From positions 1 to 40,629 of the forward strand of contig MABF01000137.1 in NCBI GenBank assembly GCA_002163025.1: a DNA stretch of 40,629 nucleotides. Direction: 5' to 3'. Both the position numbers and the translations under genes were made by a program. Positions 27,057 to 35,880 of the stretch are shown one piece after another. Each line of letters starts with the position of its first letter. The first letter of the stretch is position 1. Origin of the DNA: 'Osedax' symbiont bacterium Rs2_46_30_T18. Its GTDB lineage: Bacteria; Pseudomonadota; Gammaproteobacteria; Pseudomonadales; Balneatricaceae. A model generated the notes under the pieces. The model had not been told where the DNA came from. It was given only the letters and a program-made list of their open reading frames with translations, and ran no database searches.

Positions 27057-28027
27057 GTATCAATATCCAGCTAGTGGAAGTGCCCGAAACAGAACAAGTG
27101 GCCAACCGTCAGTTAGTGTTACCTGCTGAAGGCGGCAGTATTGGGCGTGCCTATGACTGTACTATACAGTTACCGGACTTTTCTAAAACTTTGTCCAGGG
27201 TTCATGCTCAGATAAGTTTGGATAGTAATGGCCGCTACCAAGTGGTGAACAAGAGTACCAATGGACTGACCGTTAACGGCACTGTATTGAAGCGTGGACA
27301 GTATAAAAACATCAATGATGGAGACGTATGGAAACTCGGCGATTATGTGATGTTAATCAGTAATATGTCGGCACTAGTCAATGAGGATACAGACATCGAA
27401 CTGGATATAGGGACTGCCTTCGATGAACAGACGATCAGCGATCCGTTATTTTCGCTGGATGATCTGGATTTTGCCGATAACAGTGTCATAGATTCGGAGC
27501 ATTTGAAAATGCGAGACGATAGCAGTGATGGTTTTGTAGAAGAATTTGAGAGCCATGACAATGGGCATATAAAAAACGATACAAAGGGGTTGTTTAACAC
27601 TCAAAGTTTGCTTGATGAAGTACAAGTGGGGCACGACCCTTTCGAAGAGGGCTTACAGATGCAAGATGCCCACAGCTCTTATAACCAAGGTCTGACAGTA
27701 GAAAATGACAATGCTACGCAACTGGGTTTACTCAGGCAGAACTTAATGCAAATTACACAGCTGATGGCACAGCAGTCAGACAATAACAGTCTGCACAATT
27801 ACGATGTCATAGTAGAGTGTGTGAATAGAAGTATGGACAAATTTATTGAAGAGCTCTCTCCCGAGTTTTTAGAGGAGATGTTTAAAGACTCAATTTCAGG
27901 TTGGGGCAGTCGCGATAAAAAATATTGGCGGCTGTATAGAAAACAGTTCAAACGTAAACTGGATCGCCGTGAGTTTCACCGACAGTTCACTTCTATATTT
28001 TTAGAAGAACTAAGGAGAAAAGTGTAA
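27053..28027 (+). CDS. tagH: T6SS FHA-domain protein TagH (Fha)
   Basis: FHA proteins bind phosphothreonine and promote T6SS assembly after phosphorylation by a Ser/Thr kinase. The N-terminal FHA domain (about 20-105) has the hallmark GSIGRAYDCTIQLPD, SRVHAQI and NGLTVNG motifs. An acidic, low-complexity linker follows (about 115-220). The C-terminal block ELSPEFLEEMFKDS...KKYWRLYRKQFKRKL (about 265-305) is the conserved T6SS-associated end of this family. ATG 27053 overlaps the upstream stop, and the stop overlaps tssJ. The kinase gene at 34463 is its likely partner. Confidence 0.92.
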   Translation: MSINIQLVEVPETEQVANRQLVLPAEGGSIGRAYDCTIQLPDFSKTLSRVHAQISLDSNGRYQVVNKSTNGLTVNGTVLKRGQYKNINDGDVWKLGDYVMLISNMSALVNEDTDIELDIGTAFDEQTISDPLFSLDDLDFADNSVIDSEHLKMRDDSSDGFVEEFESHDNGHIKNDTKGLFNTQSLLDEVQVGHDPFEEGLQMQDAHSSYNQGLTVENDNATQLGLLRQNLMQITQLMAQQSDNNSLHNYDVIVECVNRSMDKFIEELSPEFLEEMFKDSISGWGSRDKKYWRLYRKQFKRKLDRREFHRQFTSIFLEELRRKV

Positions 28028-28524
28028 TGCGTAGCCTAGCGATATTGCTGCTACTCATTTTGGCAGGTTGCTCATCCACACCACCACCAATTAGCATTTT
28101 GCCCTTTAGTGTTCAGAGTGAAATCATAGTGGGCTCTAAGGTCAACCCATACGGCGAATTTTCTTATCACCCCTTGGCACTCAGATTTTACCAGCTGCGA
28201 GAACCTGGGGCCTTCACTAACAGTGAGTTCATTGACATTTATATAGACGATCGCAAGGCGTTAGGCGCTTCGTTGGTGGATGTGCTTTATATAGATCCGA
28301 TGTTGTCAGGACAGCACAGCCTCACACTGGAAATACAAAGATCCACTCGGTACTTAGGGGTATTTGCGGAGTTCGCTGAGTATCGAGAAGCCAACGGGCG
28401 AGCGCTGGTAAAGCTTGAAGAAGAACCAGATTTGAAAATTGTTTTGGTGAATGTCAACGGTTTATCAATAGACATGTCGCTACAGGAAAAACCAGCCGAG
28501 AAGTCTTGGTGGCAGTTGTTTTGA
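28027..28524 (+). CDS. tssJ: T6SS outer-membrane lipoprotein TssJ
   Basis: TssJ anchors the TssL-TssM membrane complex in the outer membrane. The 165-residue protein starts with a lipoprotein signal, lipobox LAGC with acylated Cys15 followed by Ser-Ser, which suggests outer-membrane sorting. The mature domain shows the family pattern of short strands (NPYGEFSYHPLALRFYQLREPGAFTNSEFIDIY, about 39-71) characteristic of the TssJ transthyretin-like fold. ATG 28027 shares one base with the tagH stop, giving translational coupling. Confidence 0.93.
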   Translation: MRSLAILLLLILAGCSSTPPPISILPFSVQSEIIVGSKVNPYGEFSYHPLALRFYQLREPGAFTNSEFIDIYIDDRKALGASLVDVLYIDPMLSGQHSLTLEIQRSTRYLGVFAEFAEYREANGRALVKLEEEPDLKIVLVNVNGLSIDMSLQEKPAEKSWWQLF

Positions 28525-28534
28525 GGAAAGTCAT

Positions 28535-29860
28535 TTGAAAAGAAATCGCAAGGTAATCTGGGGTGAGGGAATGTTCATTGCCCCGCAGCATTTTCAGCAG
28601 CAAGAAAGATACTTTAGCCACTATATCGAGCAATACGTGGCCGCTCATGGTGCGGGAATTAACTACGGTATAATGGCGATAGAAACAGACAGAGAACGCC
28701 TCAAAATTGGTCAGTTTTCACTTAGATACTGCAAGGGCGTATTTGCCGACGGTACTTATTTTGAAAGTGACAGGGAATTGTTACTGGAAATACCGGAGGG
28801 AAGTGTCGATAAAAAAATTTTACTGGCACTGCCAATGGAGATTGAAGGAGAGGCAGAAAGTGGTGTTGCAGCTGATAACAGACGCTACTACGCAGAGTCC
28901 GCAAGAATCTACGACAGTAGCGAGATAGGCAGCAACAGTATAGAGACAGATCTGGCGCAGACCAATGTACGTTTAATACTCGAGGGTGAGGACTGCTCAG
29001 GGCTAAATACCATCGCCATCGCCAGATTATTGGAAAGGCGCGAGAGCGGCTCGGTTATTTTAGATCAAAGCTTCATCTGCACGGTACTGCATTACGGCGC
29101 CTCGCAGATTATCACAGAGCGGCTGAAAGAGATTCAAGTGCTGATTGAAACTCGTGCCAGTGCGGTGGTCAGAAGAATCGAAGCGGGACGTGAACGCAAA
29201 AGTGATCAGACGTTGATGCAGGAATATTTGTGGTTACAGACACTCAATCGCTGGATCCCCTGGTTGCACCTGACACTGCAAAATAGCGAGACCAGTGTCG
29301 AAGAAGTTTATACAAAATTGACCGCGTTAAGTGCCGAACTCAGTACTTTTAGCTCTGAGGTAAGCGAGAGGCCACCGGTCTTGCCAAGTAAAGATCTCAG
29401 CTCGGTGTTTTTACCACTGTTTGCGAAGTTGCGTCAGCAGCTATCGCTAGTACAAAGTGACAAAGTCAAAGAATTCAGCTGGGATGACAAGCTATTTGAA
29501 AAACGGCGCCTGCTGAGAACAGCAATAGCAGACATACATATGATGGAGAATTACCGATTTGTGCTCTGCGTAGAATCGAGTATCGGGGCGGCAAATTTGA
29601 TTAAGCTATTTCCCAGTGCCTGTAAGCTCTGCGGTATAAGCCAGATTGCAGAAGTGGTAAGAAACGGTCTGTCCGGAGTACCTTTGAGCGCGTTGCAAGT
29701 GGCGCCCTCTGAGCTTAAACCGCGCAATGATGTCTGTTATGTAGAGATAGATACACACCATAAATTCTGGCGTGAGCTGATGGATAAGCGCGAACCGATA
29801 GTGGCTCATATAGATGCGAGAATACCGGACCTTCAATTAAAGCTTTACGCGTTAGGATAA
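28535..29860 (+). CDS. tssK: T6SS baseplate protein TssK
   Basis: TssK links the baseplate wedges to the TssL/TssM complex. The 441-residue protein has the invariant start pattern KRNRKVIWGEGMFIAPQHFQQQERYF (residues 2-27). Later it has IGQFSLRYCKGVFADGTYFE, WIPWLHLTLQN, and the C-terminal block VCYVEIDTHHKFWRELMDKREPIVAHIDARIPDLQLKLYALG. The start is TTG 28535 with AGGAA six bases upstream. It begins ten bases after tssJ, and tssL follows six bases after the stop. Confidence 0.95.
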   Translation: MKRNRKVIWGEGMFIAPQHFQQQERYFSHYIEQYVAAHGAGINYGIMAIETDRERLKIGQFSLRYCKGVFADGTYFESDRELLLEIPEGSVDKKILLALPMEIEGEAESGVAADNRRYYAESARIYDSSEIGSNSIETDLAQTNVRLILEGEDCSGLNTIAIARLLERRESGSVILDQSFICTVLHYGASQIITERLKEIQVLIETRASAVVRRIEAGRERKSDQTLMQEYLWLQTLNRWIPWLHLTLQNSETSVEEVYTKLTALSAELSTFSSEVSERPPVLPSKDLSSVFLPLFAKLRQQLSLVQSDKVKEFSWDDKLFEKRRLLRTAIADIHMMENYRFVLCVESSIGAANLIKLFPSACKLCGISQIAEVVRNGLSGVPLSALQVAPSELKPRNDVCYVEIDTHHKFWRELMDKREPIVAHIDARIPDLQLKLYALG

Positions 29861-29866
29861 TAGCAG

Positions 29867-31054
29867 ATGTCGATGGATTTTCTCGATGAAGAGACGATAG
29901 AGGTTTCACGAGGTGAGCGCACACAGTTAAAATCGCTCAGTTTAGCGGGGGCTGCGCCACTGAAAAATCGAGAGTTGAACCTTAGTGAACTGGGAAACTT
30001 TAAAGATTACGACAATCCATTACTGAGTGCTGGCACGCTGTTGCTCTCTGACTGTGTGGTACTCTCTAGAATGGAGTACCCCAGCGATATGTATCGGTTT
30101 AGAAAAACATTAGTGGCGCAGATAACCGAGCTGAAACATCAAATAAGTAAATTGAACTACCCGCCTTCGGTCGCCGAAAAATGTTGCTTCTTATTTTGTA
30201 TTGTTCTTGATGAGTTTATTTTGCACGGCAGTTGGGGGGAACAGAGCAGCTGGGAAAATCATACATTGGTTAGTGATTTGTTTGGCATGCGCGATGGAGG
30301 AGAACAGTTTTTCGTAGTGACAGAAAAAGCACTGCTACAGCCAAAGTTGTTACATGACTTACTTGAATTGGTTTACATCTTTCTCAGGATAGGTTTTCGC
30401 GGACAGTATCGTCACGAGGGACGCGAGGAATTAGAAGATATCATGTATCGAATCGAACAGGTTATCTTTGAAAAAAAGGCTGTGACAAAACTCGATAATA
30501 TCGCCTCACCGACACTGCCTAAGCAAAGAAAACCGCGCGCTCGAATAAATTTCATGATGCAGCTGGTGCTGTTAATCTGTGTGGTTGTTTTACTCTTGGG
30601 TGGCTCTAGTTACTTGTACCAGTCAGATTACCGGGAACGCGCCGTCAATTTTACCTCACTGGCAGCTTTTAATCGCAATCATCTGTTGGATAAACAAGGA
30701 ATAGAGGTAGTTTACAGGAGTGTTGAAAGCGAAATGTTGGAAGGCTTGAAAGCCCGTAAGTTAAATATTTCCCGAGTCAAAAACATGCCCACAAAAGCGA
30801 CTAAAGAGCGTCAGAGTAGTTTGGATCTGACTCTTGAAATAGCGGCTTTTACATCGAGGTTAAAGGCCATTCAATTTTTGCGTCGAGAACGGATACAGCA
30901 GTACGGCGCACAAGTTATCTTTCTTCGTGATAAATACAGAGTAGTGCTGCAGCCACAGAGCGAATCTCGTGCTGAGGTACTTATTAAAAGTTTGCGGGAC
31001 CTAGGATTTACGGATGTTTCCTATTATTACCACACAACAAGTGAGGCACAATAG
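29867..31054 (+). CDS. tssL: T6SS inner-membrane protein TssL (DotU family) with C-terminal SPOR-like domain
   Basis: TssL is the DotU-like inner-membrane subunit of the T6SS envelope complex. The cytoplasmic DotU domain covers about 40-205, including NPLLSAGTLLLSDCVVLSRM and LDEFILHGSWGEQSSW. A single membrane segment is at about 229-250 (MMQLVLLICVVVLLLGG). The periplasmic tail of about 145 residues does not resemble the OmpA/peptidoglycan-binding extension of many evolved TssLs. Its end (about 317-390: LEIAAFTSRLKAIQFL...YRVVLQPQSESRAEVLIKSLRDLGF) looks like a SPOR domain, which binds denuded peptidoglycan. The start is ATG 29867, and the stop overlaps the tssM GTG by one base. Confidence 0.9.
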   Translation: MSMDFLDEETIEVSRGERTQLKSLSLAGAAPLKNRELNLSELGNFKDYDNPLLSAGTLLLSDCVVLSRMEYPSDMYRFRKTLVAQITELKHQISKLNYPPSVAEKCCFLFCIVLDEFILHGSWGEQSSWENHTLVSDLFGMRDGGEQFFVVTEKALLQPKLLHDLLELVYIFLRIGFRGQYRHEGREELEDIMYRIEQVIFEKKAVTKLDNIASPTLPKQRKPRARINFMMQLVLLICVVVLLLGGSSYLYQSDYRERAVNFTSLAAFNRNHLLDKQGIEVVYRSVESEMLEGLKARKLNISRVKNMPTKATKERQSSLDLTLEIAAFTSRLKAIQFLRRERIQQYGAQVIFLRDKYRVVLQPQSESRAEVLIKSLRDLGFTDVSYYYHTTSEAQ

Positions 31055-34000
31055 TGGCGAAGAACAAAAATAAAGCCCGCATCTGGTTATTTGTAATACT
31101 GGCTTTAGTATTAGCTGGCTGTGCCATGTTGGGAGTTTGGTATGTTAACTGGTGGGGTTTAGTACTTCCCTGGCAAGTTCTGACTATTAGTGCTGGCATG
31201 TTAAGCCTGGCTTGTCTGTTGAGTTGTCTGCTGTATATATTATATCTAAAGCTGACTCCTGCAAAATTGGATACTCAGCAACAGACTGAGAGAGAAAGGT
31301 TGAAGTATGTCAGGCGTCAGTTACTGCAACGGTTTCAGGCTGCCTGTCGCAGTTCTAAGGTTGGCAGTGATAGTTATGCAACTCCATGGTATTTAATGCT
31401 CAACCAGACGAGCGAAAACAATACTCAGCTGCTAATCGAGATGGGGTTCGAGCTGCTAGCTGAAGATAGTGACACAGAGTTACCAAGTGTAGTCGAATTC
31501 TGGGTCAGTGAATTTGCAGTCATAGCAGCGATTGGCAGGTTTGACAGCGACTATTTTGACGAAAGTGTTGAATTGTTGCTCAATTGTTTGCATAAGTATC
31601 GACCCAGACAGGGGGCGAATGGTGTGCTGATCAGTGAATCTGTCAGCTGGCTTTTGCAACAACAGCATCCACAGATAGCGGCGCAAACCAAACAAGTTCG
31701 AAAATTGATCGCCCGCTGCAACCAAGCGCTGCGGCTCAACTTACCAATTTATAATGTTCTGACAGATTTCTCAGCAGTCAGTGACTTACAGAGGCTTTTT
31801 TCTTGCTTTGACGACCAGCGTCTTGAAGAGCCTCTGGGAGGCCTGATGGAAGTGGCAAAGCAAGGGTATGATGAAGCTTGGTTTGTGCAGTCTTTTAATG
31901 ACATTCAGAGCCAGCTATTTTTACAGACAACCTCAGGCTTAAAAGCCCAGTTAAACAACCAGTATCGGGAATCCATTTTAGTGGGGCCCTATCAGTTTGC
32001 TTTAATAAAAACTGAATTGCAGCAGTATTTCAGGCTGTTATACAGCGATCATCACTTCGAAGAGAACAGTCTTAATTTCCGAGGTTATTTCTTTACTAAT
32101 AGCGGCAGTGATCAACGAAGTGTAGACAAACTGAGTTTATTACTGGCTTCTGAACTAGGCTATGAACAGTACAGCCAAACGTCTAATGAATCTGGGAAGT
32201 CGCTGTTTAATAAGCAATTATTTAAAGGTAAGATAATTTCTGAAGCGGGTTTGGTGGGTGTGAATACTAGGCGCGAGAACAGCTATCGATTTATAGCTGT
32301 ATTGTTTAGTAGCTCTCTGCTGTTATCACTGGCCATATTTATTGGCTTGATAAAGTATAACTATGATTTTTTTCGGGGCTTGGATGCTAGAGCTCAATTG
32401 AAATTAGAGAAATATCAAGATGATTTACAGCGCTCCAATGAAAATATTGACGACCTTAGCGTGCCCATCTACCGCTTAAGTGAGCTGCGCGACATCAGGA
32501 ACATCTACACCGATCAGAGACCTTGGTATATTGTTACCTGGCTGCCCAATCCAAGTATTCAACAGGCTGTAGAGCTCAGTTATCAACAGGGGCTGGAGCA
32601 GTTACTGCTCCCGGCATTACGCGATTATTTACTTAAAGATATGTTTGTCTATAACCAGTTGGAAGATAAGCTAAAAACCATAGAACTGTACAATTTATAC
32701 AAGCGATTGTACGATCCGCAGCGCCTGAGTATCGAAGTGCTTGAGAAGTATTATAGTGACTCGCTGAAGGAGGAGGGGGAAGGAGATCCGGCAACTCTGG
32801 AGAAATTTAGAATACTGTTAGCTGAAGGGTTACGACCGGGTATCACTCCCCCTGAAGATCATCAACCTCTGATTGGTATAGTCAAGGCATCACTTTCATC
32901 AGAAGATGTAAGTGAGATACTGTATCAGTATATATTGCAGCGACCCAGCTTTAGTCGCAGGGTAGACCTGCGGGATAGCTTAGGCCACAGAGCTAATTTT
33001 TTACTTAATTATTCTAAGGATTACAGTGGCTACCTGATGCCGTTTATTTATACCCGTGATGGCTTTGAACAGTTGATGCTAGGCGGTGAGTTTCAGTTGG
33101 CCATAGATGAAATTAAAGGTTTTGAAGAAGTTGTTGAGAAAATCACCAGTCAATCGCAGCTGAGTAGAATCAATCAGGAACTAAAACAGCTATATATAGA
33201 AGATTACATCAGCGTATGGCTAGCTTTTTATAGCAGTATAAACTTGTCGGCTGCAGAGGGAACCACGCAAATCAGAGACTCGCTGACCTTGATGGGGGAC
33301 GTCAAGGTTTCACCACTTCTTAAGCTGCAGCAACTTATCTCCCGTCACACCAACTTACTCGATTTGCTGGAAAGTCCTAAACAGACAACAGCGGATGCAG
33401 CTGAAAATGCACTCAGTACTGATCCGCAAAAGCTCAAGTTACTTCAGGAAACACAGGCTACCGCACTGAAAATGGCCAAGACAATTGCCAGGCCCTTTGC
33501 CGGGCAGCACCAACTGATGAAACCGGACGATCAAGGGGTCAGGCCGATTGACATCGCCCTGGGGCAAATTCGCGAAAGTTTAGAGTGGATAGATACAGCG
33601 TTAGAACAAGGGCCGCGCGGTTCCAGTCTACTGCAGCAGTTAAGCGCTGGGACAGGGGCCAATCCCTTACTGCGAATGCAGGATTTAGCGGCTAGCTTTT
33701 CAGATAAGTTACTCTCTAATTATCTTGCCGACAGTGCCCGTCAACTAAACCGTATCGCAATGAGTGAAGTAAGGGCTTTCATCAATCTGCAGTGGCAGAA
33801 AAACGTGTTAAGTTTTTACCAGAATCGACTCGCGAATCACTATCCATTTGCCTCTCAATCACTGCAAGATGCAAGCCGAGAGGCTTTTGAAGATTTTTTT
33901 GCTGTCAATGGTACTGTTGACCAGTTCAAAAGTGACTATTTGGGTGACTTCACTCATAGTGAAGGGCAGCTGAGCTTGGTGAGCTTCATCGACTCAGAGC

Positions 34001-34473
34001 CGATGATACTCAATAGTAAACTGAACAATTTTCTGACTAAAGTACGGGATATTCAGCGGCGCTTGTACAGCGCCGGAGAGTTAAAAATTGAATTTTCAAT
34101 ACGCGCCGAAGATATGAGCCCTGGATTCCTAGAAATAGCATTACAGCAGGAGCGAAAGATTTATAGTTACCGCAACGGACCTTCGATCTGGTCGCCTATG
34201 AGTTGGCCAACGGCCCCCGGTAGCACACAAAGCCTAGAGTTGGAGCTGAAAACGGTAGATAACCATTTTCTGAGAGTGAGTTTTGTCGGTTTTTGGAATT
34301 GGTTTAAACTGGCTGATACTTTAGGTGCAGTGCCACTTGAGCAACCTTCTAATTCATTGCTGAGTTTGGAAAATAAAGGTGAAAAAGTAAAGTTGCTACT
34401 GCGGGTGAACGGCGGTAAAACGCCTTTCCTCTCCGGTTATTTCTCTAGCTTGCGACTGCCAAGTGAACTTTGA
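31054..34473 (+). CDS. tssM: T6SS inner-membrane protein TssM (IcmF family), GTPase-like motifs lost
   Basis: TssM spans the inner membrane and periplasm and contacts TssJ. The 1139 residues match IcmF length. Membrane segments lie at about 10-30 and 38-62, and a third at about 413-432 precedes the large periplasmic region. The cytoplasmic domain can be aligned by PWYLMLNQ (residues 111-118), but the Walker A loop G-x-x-G-x-G-K-T is replaced by NQTSENNT (117-124). The Walker B-like DTAGR-Y motif is replaced by AAIGRF (158-163), and the TKxD motif by TDFS. Nucleotide binding is therefore unlikely. GTG 31054 overlaps the tssL stop. Confidence 0.92.
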   Translation: MAKNKNKARIWLFVILALVLAGCAMLGVWYVNWWGLVLPWQVLTISAGMLSLACLLSCLLYILYLKLTPAKLDTQQQTERERLKYVRRQLLQRFQAACRSSKVGSDSYATPWYLMLNQTSENNTQLLIEMGFELLAEDSDTELPSVVEFWVSEFAVIAAIGRFDSDYFDESVELLLNCLHKYRPRQGANGVLISESVSWLLQQQHPQIAAQTKQVRKLIARCNQALRLNLPIYNVLTDFSAVSDLQRLFSCFDDQRLEEPLGGLMEVAKQGYDEAWFVQSFNDIQSQLFLQTTSGLKAQLNNQYRESILVGPYQFALIKTELQQYFRLLYSDHHFEENSLNFRGYFFTNSGSDQRSVDKLSLLLASELGYEQYSQTSNESGKSLFNKQLFKGKIISEAGLVGVNTRRENSYRFIAVLFSSSLLLSLAIFIGLIKYNYDFFRGLDARAQLKLEKYQDDLQRSNENIDDLSVPIYRLSELRDIRNIYTDQRPWYIVTWLPNPSIQQAVELSYQQGLEQLLLPALRDYLLKDMFVYNQLEDKLKTIELYNLYKRLYDPQRLSIEVLEKYYSDSLKEEGEGDPATLEKFRILLAEGLRPGITPPEDHQPLIGIVKASLSSEDVSEILYQYILQRPSFSRRVDLRDSLGHRANFLLNYSKDYSGYLMPFIYTRDGFEQLMLGGEFQLAIDEIKGFEEVVEKITSQSQLSRINQELKQLYIEDYISVWLAFYSSINLSAAEGTTQIRDSLTLMGDVKVSPLLKLQQLISRHTNLLDLLESPKQTTADAAENALSTDPQKLKLLQETQATALKMAKTIARPFAGQHQLMKPDDQGVRPIDIALGQIRESLEWIDTALEQGPRGSSLLQQLSAGTGANPLLRMQDLAASFSDKLLSNYLADSARQLNRIAMSEVRAFINLQWQKNVLSFYQNRLANHYPFASQSLQDASREAFEDFFAVNGTVDQFKSDYLGDFTHSEGQLSLVSFIDSEPMILNSKLNNFLTKVRDIQRRLYSAGELKIEFSIRAEDMSPGFLEIALQQERKIYSYRNGPSIWSPMSWPTAPGSTQSLELELKTVDNHFLRVSFVGFWNWFKLADTLGAVPLEQPSNSLLSLENKGEKVKLLLRVNGGKTPFLSGYFSSLRLPSEL

Positions 34474-35245
34474 AACTCAAGCGCCGCAGTTGTTATTAAG
34501 TTACTGCCAGAGCAAAAATTACAACCTAGATACAATAGAAAAACTGGCTAAGAATAGCTGGCGAGTGGCGGGAAAAACCGACAATCGGCAGTATATTCTA
34601 AAGAGAGCCCGGGACCCAAAAGAACAGTATTTTTTGAAAAATGAACTTTATTGGCTAACGTCACTGCCCGCTATTTCGGGTAATAGAGAGGTCAGCCTAG
34701 AGCGATACGGCAATTGGCAACTACTGGTTTGCAATTACTTGTGTGGCGAGAGTTTAGCTCAAGTGCTACGCCGGTCACTGTCCCAGCCAAAGCATGGTCA
34801 GTGTTTGGCGCCATTGATAGTGCAACTTTGGCTCATAATCAAAAACTGTCATGCTCATAACTGTGTTCACGGTGACCTAAAACCCAGCAACTTGCTATTA
34901 GTATCTGGTCAGTTAACCCCTATAGACTTCGCTAACGCTCGCCTCTTGGGTAGCGATGACTCAGCAAGACCCTATTTCAGTTATAGCCCAAGCTACTCTC
35001 TGGCAGAGCAGCGCCTTGGACTGGGAAAAGCTTCCGTCTGTCAGGACTGGTTCAGTTTTTTTACGTTATTGGAGATTGCCATGCAGGCTCAGCCAGCTAC
35101 GGTTGACTGGACTAGGGCGAGACCGCTTGCAGGAGTCTTTGATGCAAGTCTGGAAATGTTCTGCAAGTCAGGGTATGCATCGGAAGAAGCGCAGCAGGGG
35201 TTGCACAGGCAACTCGATTCACTAAGGCAGCTCCAAGCTCAATAA
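34463..35245 (+). CDS. Small cytoplasmic Ser/Thr protein kinase (T6SS-associated)
   Basis: The 260-residue protein is a minimal Hanks-type kinase. Visible motifs are the beta-3 lysine (ILKRA, Lys47), the alpha-C glutamate (NELYW, Glu61), the catalytic loop HGDLKPSN (136-143, Asp138) and the metal-binding Asp155 of a DFA in place of DFG. The glycine-rich loop is not recognisable. There is no membrane or sensor domain, unlike PpkA of P. aeruginosa. GTG 34463 overlaps tssM by 11 bases, so it is the last gene of the main operon. By analogy with PpkA-Fha1, the likely substrate is the FHA protein or a T6SS component. No PppA-type phosphatase gene is in the window. Confidence 0.87.
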   Translation: MNFETQAPQLLLSYCQSKNYNLDTIEKLAKNSWRVAGKTDNRQYILKRARDPKEQYFLKNELYWLTSLPAISGNREVSLERYGNWQLLVCNYLCGESLAQVLRRSLSQPKHGQCLAPLIVQLWLIIKNCHAHNCVHGDLKPSNLLLVSGQLTPIDFANARLLGSDDSARPYFSYSPSYSLAEQRLGLGKASVCQDWFSFFTLLEIAMQAQPATVDWTRARPLAGVFDASLEMFCKSGYASEEAQQGLHRQLDSLRQLQAQ

Positions 35246-35880
35246 ACAACGGTAATATCGCCCAAACAATCTCTGTGTGCCCGGCGATCGGTAGATAAGT
35301 TGACAGCTAAGGCTTTAGGTTAATTTTGCATGCCTGGCCAGTGCCACATCACTCATCATATGTACGCTGCTATCAAATTAATACAGAGCACTGGTTAAGC
35401 CATCTGTGTCCTGCTGCCTTTGACTACCAGTGTATCGCGGTAAAAATTTTAAGTGGATTTGTTTTTAGTCGAAGTCAGATTAAGGCAGGTTAAGATAACG
35501 AACAACTGGGTAGATCGGTGTACATCAACCGCTTATTATCTCGCTTTAGTGATAAAGCTAGAACTAAAAGTTCCGGCTGGTCATTCACTAGCAAACCGCT
35601 AACTCTGCTGAAATAGGCTGTATAAAGAGCCTCTTGATTGCACTTGGGCAAAGACGCTATTATTGACGCCGGGTCAATTCTGAACACCGGCAACTAGCTA
35701 CAAAACTTGCAAGCTGCTTCGTTTATCTTAAAGAGCAGGCTAAGCGCTGAAACAATCGACTGTTTGTCGTGCTTTGCAACCAGAGTAGCAGTATTAAACT
35801 TGATTTCAGGTTTAATGGAGTTTTGTCAGCCCTGATGGCTGCAGTTCCAGGTTGGATAAAAAGAATCAGAGGTTGAGGGT
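35246..35880. other. Intergenic region between the kinase gene and vgrG
   Basis: This 635-base region has no convincing gene. It contains an inverted repeat close to vgrG (35793-35816) and a small CAGCC/GGCTG hairpin (35826-35840). I found no clear sigma-54 or sigma-70 promoter. The gap implies that vgrG and the genes after it have their own transcription unit. Confidence 0.55.
35793..35816. promoter_or_regulatory. Inverted repeat upstream of vgrG, candidate operator
   Basis: ATTAAAC (35793-35799) is the exact reverse complement of GTTTAAT (35810-35816), with a 10-base spacer, so the half-site centres are about 17 bases apart. It ends 64 bases before vgrG. The geometry fits a dimeric DNA-binding protein. 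Confidence 0.35.

Noticed and set aside
35490-35693. 67-residue minus-strand frame in the kinase-vgrG gap
   Set aside because: It starts at TTG without a Shine-Dalgarno sequence and shows no recognisable motif; treated as non-coding.
35816-35832. Possible sigma-54 promoter before vgrG (TGG-N10-GC)
   Set aside because: Only the GG and GC dinucleotides match; the surrounding bases (AGTT and CAGCC) differ from TGGCAC-N5-TTGCA.
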